DNA from: CAVYUC01 sp963783085
GTDB taxonomy: Bacteria; Bacteroidota; Bacteroidia; Bacteroidales; Prolixibacteraceae
Assembly (NCBI GenBank): GCA_963783085.1
Contig: CAWAMJ010000014.1
Coordinates: forward strand, 62,001 to 126,000
Length of the DNA stretch: 64,000 nucleotides
Reading direction: 5' to 3'
Below the pieces are notes generated by a model, which worked only from the letters and a program-made list of their open reading frames with translations, was not told the origin of the DNA and searched no databases. Shown here in pieces: positions 52,447-61,527 of this stretch; within the stretch, counting starts at the first letter, position 1; the number at the start of each line of letters is the position of its first letter. A program made the position numbers and the translations under genes.

Positions 52447-55400
52447 TTATAAAGCAAGTTTTAGTCCTACCGTTAAACTTCGCATTAACGGAGTATTGCT
52501 TGTACCTGTTTCAGGATCCCAACCCGACCATTTTGTCCAGGTATATAAGTTTTTACCTGATACATACACTTGTAAATTATTTATCTTCAATCTGCTTAGT
52601 ACCGAATTGTCGAATTTATATGCCAGAGAAATATCCTGAAGCCGGATAAAACCCCTGCTTTGGTAAATTCCGCTTGGCACAGCCGGAGAATTGTAAATAC
52701 CAGTTGCATTGTTTACGCCATTATCCGGAGTCCAGTATGGGCGAACTGCCGACATGTTCGTACGATAAACATTGTCTGACCTGAAATTTGTATTCAGTAC
52801 GGAAGTGTTGTCCATTATGTAATAACCATTTCCACCAACTATGGAATTAAACAGAAAATTTAAGGTGAAATTTTTGTATGTCATTGAATTGTTGATACTG
52901 AACCGGAAGTTTGGATCTTCGTATCCAATTACCTTCCTGTCATTTGTGGATTCAATTACACCGTCGTCGTTCTGATCGACGTATCTAAATTGCCCCGGAT
53001 ACCAACCATCCAGTATTTGCCCGTTATAGAGTTCTTCTTCAGTCCATACGCCTCCTGCCATTTCATAGTCGTATTGAGCGCTAATTGACTCACCTACAAA
53101 CCATTCGTTTCCAATATCTGCATCGTTTTCATCTCCATAAAGTTTAGTAATTTCATTTCGGTTCAAACTAAAGGTAAAATTTGAGGTCCATTTAAAATTA
53201 CTTCGTTGCACATTATTGGTGTTTAGCATTAATTCAATCCCTTTGTTGTTGATACCTCCAATGTTTGTGAAGACGTTTTCATATCCTGCAGTTGCTGGTA
53301 ACGCCCTCTTTACAAGTACATCGGTAGTATTTGCGTTATATACATCCAAAGAACCCGATATCCTTTGACCCAAAAATGCAAAATCGATACCCGCATTTAG
53401 CGAGGCAGTTTTTTCCCATTTTAAGTCATCGTTGCCGAGACTTCCGCTTGGATAAACACCAATACTTGTTTCAGCACCGTAAACGTATGAACGTGTATCC
53501 ATTGTTGAGAAACTTTTATAACGTCCCAGCCCCTGGTTTCCGTTAATACCATAGGATACCCGTAATTTCAGGTATGGAAAATTGCTGCCACCGGCAAAGG
53601 ACTCTTCAGAAAGTACCCAACCAACAGACACTGATGGGAAATTGGCAAATTTATTATTTGCACCAAAACCGGAATATCCATCTCGTCTTACAGTACCTGT
53701 AACGTAGTAGCGGTTTTTGAAAGAGTAGCTAACTCTTCCCATGTACGATATCCCGTCCTCTGCCCAGGTACCACCATTTGTTGTGGTCGATACGGTGGAT
53801 ATGGTTCCAAGTCCAAGTCCGTTGTAGCCTAAACTTTGATTCTCAAATCCTTCTGCCTGAAGACGCGAAGTGTTTTGCTGAGAGTGCTCACGACTATAGA
53901 GGAAAGTTGCATTTATATTATGATCACCAAAACTGCGTAAGTAGTTTAGGATGTTATTTTGAATCCAGCTTCTTTGCTCAATATGATCTTTACGGCCTAA
54001 TCCATGGTTCGAAGCCCCATCGGGGTGAGTAGATGGAAAAAAAGAAAAATTATTCCTGGTATTAAAGGTATTTGAGTAATTAATATCCAGGTTTAATCCC
54101 TCAACCCACGGTATATCTATTTTTGCGCTTCCCACCATAAACAGGTTATTCCTGATGTCGCTGTTATCGGCATAAAGATTCACCAATGGATATGGCATAT
54201 ACGCTTCACCGGTTAAGAACATGTCGTAATCAGGCTGGCCTATTTTATTATCTGCAAGCGGGCTGGCATTTCTTGCGTCCTCGAGAATTGTATTATCATC
54301 GAGATCTGCGGAAAGCCCGGAATAATCGCGGTAAGAATAGGCAGTATTTATACCTAATGTAAGCCAGTCATTAATATCGCTTTCAACATTTGTTCGTAAA
54401 GTGAATCTCGAAAATTTATCATTTTTTAATACTCCTTCTTCATTAGCATATGAGCCGGACACATAGTAATTAGTACCTTCTGTTTTTCCCGAATAGCTGA
54501 GGTTGTAGTTTTGTATCGGTGCAGTTTGAAGAACTTCGTCCACCCAGTCTATTTCATTTCCGGCAAGGTAATTATCCTTTTCTTCCTGAGTTCGAAGTGT
54601 TGAAGCCACAATTTCCCGGTTGGTTACATCCGGCCTTTGCGGTTTCCCGGCATCGCTTGTGGGATTTGTTCTGTACCAGGTGTATAAATCCTGTTGGTAA
54701 TAATAGTCGGTAAGCCTTATTGCATATTGCTCCGCATTCATCACTTTCATTGGTGTGTTGGTAATGTCCTGGAACCCGTAATACATATCGAAGTTTACCC
54801 GAGGTTTTTCGCTATTCCCCTGTTTAGTTGTAATTAAAATTACTCCATTTGCCGATCGCGAACCGTAAACGGCTGCAGCACTGGCATCCTTTAATACATC
54901 AACAGTTTTAACATCACTAACGTTTATGTCGGCAATGGCGCCATTGTAAATAATCCCATCAAGGACGATCAAGGGTTTATCTGAGGCAGACAATGACGTC
55001 TTTCCCCTTATTGAAAAGTCAGGTTCTCCCCCTGCTGCACCAGTTTGCTGAACATTAATTCCTGCCGATGCTCCTGACAAGGTTTGTAAGATGTTCAAAT
55101 TTGACTGAAGCGATTTATCATCAAAGGATACCCTTGCAACCGAACCCGTCAGGTCGCTTTTTCGCATGGTACCATAACCAACAGCAATCACTTCTTCGAG
55201 TCCGATAACATCCGATTCCAGCTTGATATTGTATTGCTCGCCGGTTATTGGTACCTCCTGCATTTTCATTCCAATAAATGAGAATACAAGAATTTTACCT
55301 GTCTCGGGCACGGTCAGGCTGAAATTCCCATCAACATCAGTAACTGTACCAACGGTTGTTCCTTTTACAATCACTGTAACACCGGGCAATGGTGTCTCAG

Positions 55401-55494
55401 TGTTATCTGTTACCGTACCGGTAACCTTTCTCTGCGCAAATGCACTGCCAACAGCAATAATAAATACTGTTAACAGCAATAATTGTTTTAGCAT
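52447..55494 (-). CDS. SusC/RagA-family TonB-dependent transporter (pair B)
   Basis: The 1015-residue protein has a signal peptide (LLLLTVFIIAVGSAFAQ), the carboxypeptidase-like N-terminal domain (RKVTGTVTDNTETPLPGVTV, residues 21-95) and the LEEVIAVGYGTMRKSDLTGS segment. The plug domain follows (LSASDKPLIVLDGIIYNGAI; DVLKDASAAAVYGSRSANGV), then a 22-strand barrel ending DPETGTSNTPLMRSLTVGLK. It imports large nutrients across the outer membrane with energy from TonB-ExbBD. Its SusD partner is next. It lies about 680 bases after pair A and seems to have its own promoter region. Confidence 0.95.
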   Translation of the reverse strand: MLKQLLLLTVFIIAVGSAFAQRKVTGTVTDNTETPLPGVTVIVKGTTVGTVTDVDGNFSLTVPETGKILVFSFIGMKMQEVPITGEQYNIKLESDVIGLEEVIAVGYGTMRKSDLTGSVARVSFDDKSLQSNLNILQTLSGASAGINVQQTGAAGGEPDFSIRGKTSLSASDKPLIVLDGIIYNGAIADINVSDVKTVDVLKDASAAAVYGSRSANGVILITTKQGNSEKPRVNFDMYYGFQDITNTPMKVMNAEQYAIRLTDYYYQQDLYTWYRTNPTSDAGKPQRPDVTNREIVASTLRTQEEKDNYLAGNEIDWVDEVLQTAPIQNYNLSYSGKTEGTNYYVSGSYANEEGVLKNDKFSRFTLRTNVESDINDWLTLGINTAYSYRDYSGLSADLDDNTILEDARNASPLADNKIGQPDYDMFLTGEAYMPYPLVNLYADNSDIRNNLFMVGSAKIDIPWVEGLNLDINYSNTFNTRNNFSFFPSTHPDGASNHGLGRKDHIEQRSWIQNNILNYLRSFGDHNINATFLYSREHSQQNTSRLQAEGFENQSLGYNGLGLGTISTVSTTTNGGTWAEDGISYMGRVSYSFKNRYYVTGTVRRDGYSGFGANNKFANFPSVSVGWVLSEESFAGGSNFPYLKLRVSYGINGNQGLGRYKSFSTMDTRSYVYGAETSIGVYPSGSLGNDDLKWEKTASLNAGIDFAFLGQRISGSLDVYNANTTDVLVKRALPATAGYENVFTNIGGINNKGIELMLNTNNVQRSNFKWTSNFTFSLNRNEITKLYGDENDADIGNEWFVGESISAQYDYEMAGGVWTEEELYNGQILDGWYPGQFRYVDQNDDGVIESTNDRKVIGYEDPNFRFSINNSMTYKNFTLNFLFNSIVGGNGYYIMDNTSVLNTNFRSDNVYRTNMSAVRPYWTPDNGVNNATGIYNSPAVPSGIYQSRGFIRLQDISLAYKFDNSVLSRLKINNLQVYVSGKNLYTWTKWSGWDPETGTSNTPLMRSLTVGLKLAL

Positions 55495-56090
55495 AGTTTT
55501 AAATTTTAGATAAATAAGTTTTGATTATTTTTTATTATGGTTTTTTTATCCTAATCCAATGGTGGGTGCATATTTTTAAAAGTCATGTAGTTAATTCCAC
55601 AATGAAGCTTCATGTTAATTGCTTGTTCCTGCGGATAATTTGCGAAGGGTAAATGATGCAACTCCTAAGTTGATGTTATGTTCAGTGCTGGCAGTAATTT
55701 TTGTTAAACCTGAATTCGAAGCAAATTCAGGAGTTACTACTCCCGTTGAATTTATAGGTTTTCTTCTATACGTCATTAGTTAGAATGATTAGTTATTTAT
55801 TTGATAATTATTCCGGCCGAAGTAAATTAAAAAATCCAAGGGTTAGCGAACTTCATTAAGTGTTTTAAAACACATAGTTTTTTTTGGTTGATTCAAAAAT
55901 GATTTGAGACTATATTATTGAATTTTCCGGCATAAATTGATAGTTAAAGCATGGTTCAAAATAAATGGAATCTGGAATAGTTCAGGGTAGCCTGATCACT
56001 TTCAGAATTGGGAAAAGAGCAATTTTTAAAATGACTGGTAATCATAAAGGATTAAAATACCTGTTTTTGTTTAATTGATTATTGCACCCC
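55495..56090 (-). other. Long spacer between the two SusC/SusD pairs
   Basis: This region holds no full gene. It contains a 14-base perfect palindrome, GTGTTTTAAAACAC at 55860-55873, which could bind a dimeric regulator of pair B, and a small 53-codon minus-strand frame (55615-55776). Much of it is AT-rich. A promoter for pair B is expected near its 3' end (minus strand), but no exact TAnnTTTG box was found. Confidence 0.5.
55615..55776 (-). CDS. Possible small protein or gene remnant
   Basis: On the minus strand ATG 55776 opens 53 codons: MTYRRKPINSTGVVTPEFAS, NSGLTKITASTEHNINLGVA, SFTLRKLSAGTSN. The composition is protein-like and the frame fills otherwise empty sequence, but no family, signal peptide or motif is recognised. 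It may be the tail of a decayed gene. It ends about 120 bases before the SusC-B start. Confidence 0.22.
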   Translation of the reverse strand: MTYRRKPINSTGVVTPEFASNSGLTKITASTEHNINLGVASFTLRKLSAGTSN

Positions 56091-56126
56091 ATAAAACGAA
56101 AGCGCCACCTGAAAAGGCGGCGCTTT
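56091..56126 (-). terminator. Terminator after SusC/SusD pair A
   Basis: On the minus strand AAAGCGCCGCCT pairs with AGGTGGCGCTTT (one mismatch) around TTTC, followed by CGTTTTAT. Confidence 0.75.
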
Positions 56127-56176
56127 ACGAATCAAACCTAACTAAACTGATTCTTCGTTATGAAACAATCAGTATC

Positions 56177-58081
56177 TTATTGCTCAACAGTTTGTCCTTC
56201 ACCTTCGCCATCAACCCATTTCAAAGGAGCAATGTTTGATTCTGCTCCCGGGTAACCGGGAACCTGGTTTATATGCCCCAAACTATTGGCATTTATTGCA
56301 TTTGCCGGAATCGGATAGTGAATCAGGTACGGAGCCTGCCGGTAAGTATAGTGGGGAGCCACTACATTATCGCGGTAAAATACATTTTTCTCAATTACAC
56401 GATCGTACCAGAAGTTATCGGTGGTAATGTTCGCCAAACTGTACGTTTTGCCATTGTATGCAGTTTTCCCTGTTTTCGCAAAAAGGTACGAGATTCGGAT
56501 TAACGGAATTTTACGGAATTCTTCGTAGTATAATTCACGGGCTCGTTCATCAAGGATGGTTCCGATGTTAATTTCGCCCGGTGTGTATAATTTGCTGCAG
56601 CCAGCTCTTTCACGAATCGCATTAACATCGGCTGCGGCATTGGCCAAATCGTCTTTCCAGAAATAAGCTTCAGCACGGAGCAAATAAGTTTCTGCAAGGC
56701 GGTAACAATACCAGTCGCCATTACCACCATCGGGTGTAACATCGGTTGGGTCGGGCGTGTAAAGTTTATAGTAAGGCCAGTTATACCACGAACGAATTGT
56801 ATCCGTACAAAGAATACCACCGTTATCGTCGTATTTTCTTAAATGCTGACCGTACCATGGATCGCCGTCAGCTTTCAAATCAGGATGGTTGTACACCATT
56901 TTTTCCATGGTCATCCAGTTGGTTTCGTTGTGGCGCTGGTCGTCGCCAAATTCTCCGGCCCAAAGATCATACTGAAGATAAGGAGTAGGGCGTTGTCTGC
57001 CGATTCCCCTTCCGTATTTGGTTACCAGGTCGATTTCAACGTCCCCTTTTCCAACCCTTACTCCAGCCGGTTGATCACTCATACCGGCTGCACCTGAAGG
57101 TGTTTTATTTTTACCGGCGCCTCCCCAGAAAGGAACTGCCTGCCGCATCACACTAATTTTTTCACTGGCGCCATCTTCGGTTAATGATTCACTGCCAACC
57201 CAGTTAAAAATCCGTTCCCGGTTATCCGGAGCCGATTTGTTGGCCTCCCGGTGTAAATCCCAGGTTACATCGTGGATACCATCATTTGCATCTACTCCAA
57301 ACCGTTCGGTCATCAAATGGTGCCATCCATCGTTGATAATGGCATTACAGGCAGCAATTGCCCCGTCAAAATCAGCCAGTGCCAAATCAACCTTTGCCAG
57401 CAGATGGTTGGCAGTAGCTTTATTTACATCGCCAACGGGAGAACCCTCTGCTTCAGTTTTTACCCATTTCGCCGCAAATTCGAGGTCCTTTTTACATTTC
57501 TGAAGAATACTTTCACGGGTAGTGCTGTAAAAATCGAGCCTTGGTTCGGTAATTTCTTCCAGAATAAGCGGAACATCGCCGTAATGCTGGGTTAAATGAT
57601 AATAGGTTCGCGCCCTGTGAATGTATGCTTTTCCCAAAATGTTGTTGCGCACCGGATCGTTTGTCCCACCTTCCCACTCGGGAACATCAATACGTGAGAT
57701 AACCGTATTGGCATATTTTATACGGTTATATGCTTCATTCCAAAACCACCCGATTGAAGTACGGTCTTTGTCGTCCATATCCAAATCGGGCAACAACTGC
57801 GCCGGCATGTCCATCAGCGGCCCTGTTTTATCGGTAGTACCTTCCACAGCAACTTCCGAGAAAATATTGTCATTTAAAAACGGAGGGCAGTCACCGTAAA
57901 CATCGTGTCTTGAGTTTCGTAAACAGGCGATCAGTGCGCTGTTTAATCCATCGGCATTGACGAAAGTGTTTTCAGGCGCATAAAACGAAAGCGGTTCCGG
58001 CTTCAGAAAATCTTCCGTACAACTGGTCCACATTAAAACAAGGACCACTGTTAAAATTGAGATTATATTAAATCTTTTCAT
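56177..58081 (-). CDS. SusD/RagB-family nutrient-binding lipoprotein (pair A)
   Basis: This 634-residue protein has a lipoprotein signal ending VLVLMWTSC (cysteine 21). Typical SusD regions are NEAYNRIKYANTVISRID, GKAYIHRARTYYHLTQHYGD, TANHLLAKVDLALADFDGAI and YCYRLAETYLLRAEAYFWKD with GTILDERARELYYEEFRKIP. It is longer than the usual 500-570 residues, with extra loops in the substrate-facing half. It follows its SusC partner by 11 bases. Ligand unknown. Confidence 0.93.
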   Translation of the reverse strand: MKRFNIISILTVVLVLMWTSCTEDFLKPEPLSFYAPENTFVNADGLNSALIACLRNSRHDVYGDCPPFLNDNIFSEVAVEGTTDKTGPLMDMPAQLLPDLDMDDKDRTSIGWFWNEAYNRIKYANTVISRIDVPEWEGGTNDPVRNNILGKAYIHRARTYYHLTQHYGDVPLILEEITEPRLDFYSTTRESILQKCKKDLEFAAKWVKTEAEGSPVGDVNKATANHLLAKVDLALADFDGAIAACNAIINDGWHHLMTERFGVDANDGIHDVTWDLHREANKSAPDNRERIFNWVGSESLTEDGASEKISVMRQAVPFWGGAGKNKTPSGAAGMSDQPAGVRVGKGDVEIDLVTKYGRGIGRQRPTPYLQYDLWAGEFGDDQRHNETNWMTMEKMVYNHPDLKADGDPWYGQHLRKYDDNGGILCTDTIRSWYNWPYYKLYTPDPTDVTPDGGNGDWYCYRLAETYLLRAEAYFWKDDLANAAADVNAIRERAGCSKLYTPGEINIGTILDERARELYYEEFRKIPLIRISYLFAKTGKTAYNGKTYSLANITTDNFWYDRVIEKNVFYRDNVVAPHYTYRQAPYLIHYPIPANAINANSLGHINQVPGYPGAESNIAPLKWVDGEGEGQTVEQ

Positions 58082-58092
58082 ATCCTTCAGTT

Positions 58093-61000
58093 TTATAGCG
58101 TTAAATTAATTTTAAAAGAAATATTTGTTGGCGTGAAGTCCTTGATTTCGGGATCCATCCACATCCAGTTCGACCAAACATACGGATTCTGAGCGATCAG
58201 CGACAATTTGCAGTTAACTATGGTTGCTTTCTGCAACAAGTCTGATGGAACATTGTACGACAGAGATACGTTATCCAGGCGGATAAAATCATTCTTTTCC
58301 CAAACCTGGAACCCGGTTTCGTAGCTTTCCACGCGTCCCCAATCGTTAATCGGATTTTCCGGAGTCCAGTATGGAACATTGAACATGGCGCCGCGGTCGT
58401 AGAATACATCGTTTTGCCTCCTGTGGTTATCGGCTGATTTATAACCCATGTACGAATAGATTTTTACACCAAGTTCCCAGTTACCGAAATTAAGATCGTT
58501 ACGCCATGTCCATCTGACTTTTGGCGAGCGGGTACCCTGGAAAACTTTATCTTCGTTGGTATATAATCCGTCGCCATTCTGATCAACCTGTTTAAAATCG
58601 CCAGGGTCGCGCGAATATTTATGAGCTTCTTCAACTTCATCTTCCTGCCAGATCCCATCCAGTTCATAGTCCCAGATTTCATCGATAGCATGACCTATAA
58701 ACCACTCATTACCAATATCGTCTACTTCATTTCCTTCCGCATCATAATCAAAATAAAGATGTTTTATTTCGTTTTTATTGTATGATACGGAAGCGCTCAT
58801 CAACCAGTTGAAATTACTTTTTTGAATGATGTTGCCGTTTAACGCCAGTTCAAAACCGGTATTGTCAACTTCTCCCAAATTGGAGAAAACGCTGGAATAA
58901 CCTGTGATATCGGGCAATTGGCGTGGTATCAGTAAATCTTTGGTAACCATCTTATATACATCAAGGTTACCTCTTAATCTTGAATTTATTACAGCAAAAT
59001 CAAATCCAACGTTGTATGCCGAGGTACGTTCCCATTTCAGATTGGGATTTGCCATGCGGCTCGAATACAACTGCGAAACGTAATATTCATTGGTTCCATC
59101 TATAAAAACAAATTTCCCGGTGTTGAGGTTTGCAAGTGCATCGTAAATACCAACGCCACGGTTACCGTTTGTACCATAGGACAACCTGAGCTTCAGCATG
59201 TCTACCCACTGAACGTTAAAGAAATCCTCTTCGCTCATCGTCCAGCCAAGCGCTACCGAACCAAAGCTTGCACGCGGGTGTTTTTGCCCAAAAGCGGAAT
59301 AACCGTCACGACGGTAGGAGCCGGTAAGCAGGTAGCGATCTTTATATATGTAGTTCATCCTGGCAAGTAGCGCGTCACCAGTGCTTTTCTGGTCGTCGCT
59401 CGAAATTTCCACATCTTCGGTTCCGGCCTGCATACGGTGGTATCCAAGAATATCACTGGGTTGAAATTTGTGCCTGTCCATCCGATCGTACCAGTACTGA
59501 TACATTTCAGCATTCTGAACAAACGTAAAGTCAAACGAATGATCGCCTAAATCTTTGTTCCACTTCAGGATGTTGTTAATCTGCCATTCAAAAATCGTCC
59601 AGTTTCTGCGCCATGCGCGTCCACCTTCGGCAGCCCATTCCAAATCTCCTGAACTTCGGTGTATATATTCCCTGTTCCAGTTAAAACGAGTGATGTATTC
59701 TGAGGTAAATGAAAAACCAAACGGCAACGTTATGATTCCATACAATTTACTGTTCAGTGAATTGTATTTTCTAAACTGATCCTGATAAACAACATACCGG
59801 TGAGGATGTCTGGAAGCGGAAACATTTCCTGTTGGGGCAAACGTGATGGTTTTTCCATCTTCTTCGTAATAAGAAGCAAACGGATTAACATCTCCATAGT
59901 TGTCATCGCCGATAACCGGGCTCTCATCGCGTACTGAAAACTGGGTGTTGGTTCCTACCTTTAACCAGCTATTGACTGTTGCTTCCAGGTTTAAACGTGA
60001 ACGGATGGCTTTAAAATTTTCATTGTACCGGATACCATCATTATTTACGTAACCCACGGAAAAATAATAGGAAACTGCCTCTGCAGCGCCCGATAAGCTT
60101 ACGTTGTAATCCTGGGTTAAACCGGTTTGCATAAAATCGGGATACCAGTTATACCGGGTTCCATTTTTATAATTGGTAATTTCAACGGGTGAAAACCCGA
60201 GCCTGTTTAGCCAAACACTGGTTACATCATTCGATTCAGAAGAGCCGTCGTAAGCCTTCCAGCTATCCAATGAAACTCCGCTGGGCAGGTTTTCAGGATT
60301 ATTATAATAGCCGGGCCCCTTGTCAATCTGGTGACGTTCGTTACTCTCGAAACCGGCAATCCTCCACTGGATAAACTGATCGCCGTTCATAAGGTCGAGC
60401 CCGCTAACCGAAGGAGTTGCAACACCAACACTGGCAGTAACATTAACCGTCGGCTTCCCTTTTTTCCCTTTTTTGGTAGTGATAATAATAACCCCATTCG
60501 ATGCCCTTGAACCATAAATAGCTGCGGAAGATGCATCTTTTAAAACGTCGAAAGCCTCGATATCCACCGGGTTGATGTCGGCCAGGTCGCCATAATAAAT
60601 CATTCCGTCCACCACAATTAACGGTGCATTTGCATCGGCTTGATCATCATTATCCGCCCTTAATGAAGTTTGGCCCCTGACCAGCAAATCCCGGGCGTTA
60701 CTTAAACCCTTTGCACTGTTTGTTAAATTGACATTTAATCCGGGAATGGATCCGCGTAACATAGATGTAATATTGGAAGTTGCTTCATCTTCCAGTTTTT
60801 CGGCATCGATTTGTGATACGGCGCCGGTAAGGTCTTTTTTCTTTACCGTTCCATATCCAACTGCAACTACCTCTTCAAGGCCAATTACATCCTGTTCCAT
60901 ATTCACATTGATGGTGCTTTGATTGCCAATTACTACTTCCTGGGTTTTCATCCCAATAAACGAAAATACAAGTGTGTTTGCATTACCGGGAACAGAAAGC

Positions 61001-61176
61001 GAGTATTCGCCATCGGCATTGGTAACTGTTCCAACGGATGTTCCTTTAACCACGACAGTTACTCCGGGAAGTGGCGAACCATCTTCAGCTTTCACCGATC
61101 CGGTAACTGTTTTTTGTGCCATTGCCTGACCAACAGAAACAATCAGCACCATAATAAACATAAGTAATTTTTGCAT
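58093..61176 (-). CDS. SusC/RagA-family TonB-dependent transporter (pair A)
   Basis: The 1027-residue protein has a signal peptide (LLMFIMVLIVSVGQAMAQ), a carboxypeptidase-like domain (KTVTGSVKAEDGSPLPGVTV), LEEVVAVGYGTVKKKDLTGA, and the plug (DANAPLIVVDGMIYYGDLAD; DVLKDASSAAIYGSRASNGV). The barrel fills the rest and ends DPEIKDFTPTNISFKINLTL. It should import an oligosaccharide or similar nutrient with the SusD-A lipoprotein. The N-terminal 130 residues are strongly like those of SusC-B, while the barrels diverge, so the two pairs probably take different ligands. Confidence 0.95.
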   Translation of the reverse strand: MQKLLMFIMVLIVSVGQAMAQKTVTGSVKAEDGSPLPGVTVVVKGTSVGTVTNADGEYSLSVPGNANTLVFSFIGMKTQEVVIGNQSTINVNMEQDVIGLEEVVAVGYGTVKKKDLTGAVSQIDAEKLEDEATSNITSMLRGSIPGLNVNLTNSAKGLSNARDLLVRGQTSLRADNDDQADANAPLIVVDGMIYYGDLADINPVDIEAFDVLKDASSAAIYGSRASNGVIIITTKKGKKGKPTVNVTASVGVATPSVSGLDLMNGDQFIQWRIAGFESNERHQIDKGPGYYNNPENLPSGVSLDSWKAYDGSSESNDVTSVWLNRLGFSPVEITNYKNGTRYNWYPDFMQTGLTQDYNVSLSGAAEAVSYYFSVGYVNNDGIRYNENFKAIRSRLNLEATVNSWLKVGTNTQFSVRDESPVIGDDNYGDVNPFASYYEEDGKTITFAPTGNVSASRHPHRYVVYQDQFRKYNSLNSKLYGIITLPFGFSFTSEYITRFNWNREYIHRSSGDLEWAAEGGRAWRRNWTIFEWQINNILKWNKDLGDHSFDFTFVQNAEMYQYWYDRMDRHKFQPSDILGYHRMQAGTEDVEISSDDQKSTGDALLARMNYIYKDRYLLTGSYRRDGYSAFGQKHPRASFGSVALGWTMSEEDFFNVQWVDMLKLRLSYGTNGNRGVGIYDALANLNTGKFVFIDGTNEYYVSQLYSSRMANPNLKWERTSAYNVGFDFAVINSRLRGNLDVYKMVTKDLLIPRQLPDITGYSSVFSNLGEVDNTGFELALNGNIIQKSNFNWLMSASVSYNKNEIKHLYFDYDAEGNEVDDIGNEWFIGHAIDEIWDYELDGIWQEDEVEEAHKYSRDPGDFKQVDQNGDGLYTNEDKVFQGTRSPKVRWTWRNDLNFGNWELGVKIYSYMGYKSADNHRRQNDVFYDRGAMFNVPYWTPENPINDWGRVESYETGFQVWEKNDFIRLDNVSLSYNVPSDLLQKATIVNCKLSLIAQNPYVWSNWMWMDPEIKDFTPTNISFKINLTL

Positions 61177-61470
61177 AGATTTTAAGTTTAAAAAGATTAA
61201 TATTATTTAGTAGAGTTAAAGCCGTAATACTTAGCGATCGCGATATTCTCCGCTAAAAAAAGCAGTTGATTTACAATCTGAGGAATGTGAGCGTTTTATA
61301 CATACCTTCAAATTTTAGTCAGGTTATTAAACTATTCCAAATCAAAAAAATATGCCAAAGCATTTCTTTTACATTTAGTCAATCGTTCCGTAAAATTAGT
61401 TCAAGTTTTAATTTCCGTTATTGACTTACATTTGCAAATCACAATATTTTTTTAGCATGTCGTTTTTCGT
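61177..61470 (-). other. Leader and promoter region of SusC/SusD pair A
   Basis: About 290 bases without a gene. It contains the candidate promoter at 61309-61341 and a TTAGCG...CGCTAA inverted pair with an inner GCGATCGC palindrome near 61230-61256. The implied leader before SusC-A is about 130 bases long. Confidence 0.4.
61309..61341 (-). promoter_or_regulatory. Candidate promoter of SusC/SusD pair A
   Basis: On the minus strand TTTG (61341-61338), a 20-base spacer and TAAAATTTG (61317-61309) approximate the Bacteroidota promoter, with one extra A in the -7 box. Confidence 0.4.
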
Positions 61471-61519
61471 TCAAAATGGCTGTCTGAAAGTAATTTTAAC
61501 AATTTCCTTTCAGACAGCC
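61471..61519 (-). terminator. Terminator after the Gfo/Idh gene
   Basis: GGCTGTCTGAAAG pairs perfectly (13 pairs) with CTTTCAGACAGCC; on the minus strand it is followed by ATTTTGA. It separates the upstream oxidoreductase from the SusCD pairs. Confidence 0.75.
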
Positions 61520-61527
61520 TTTCAGCA

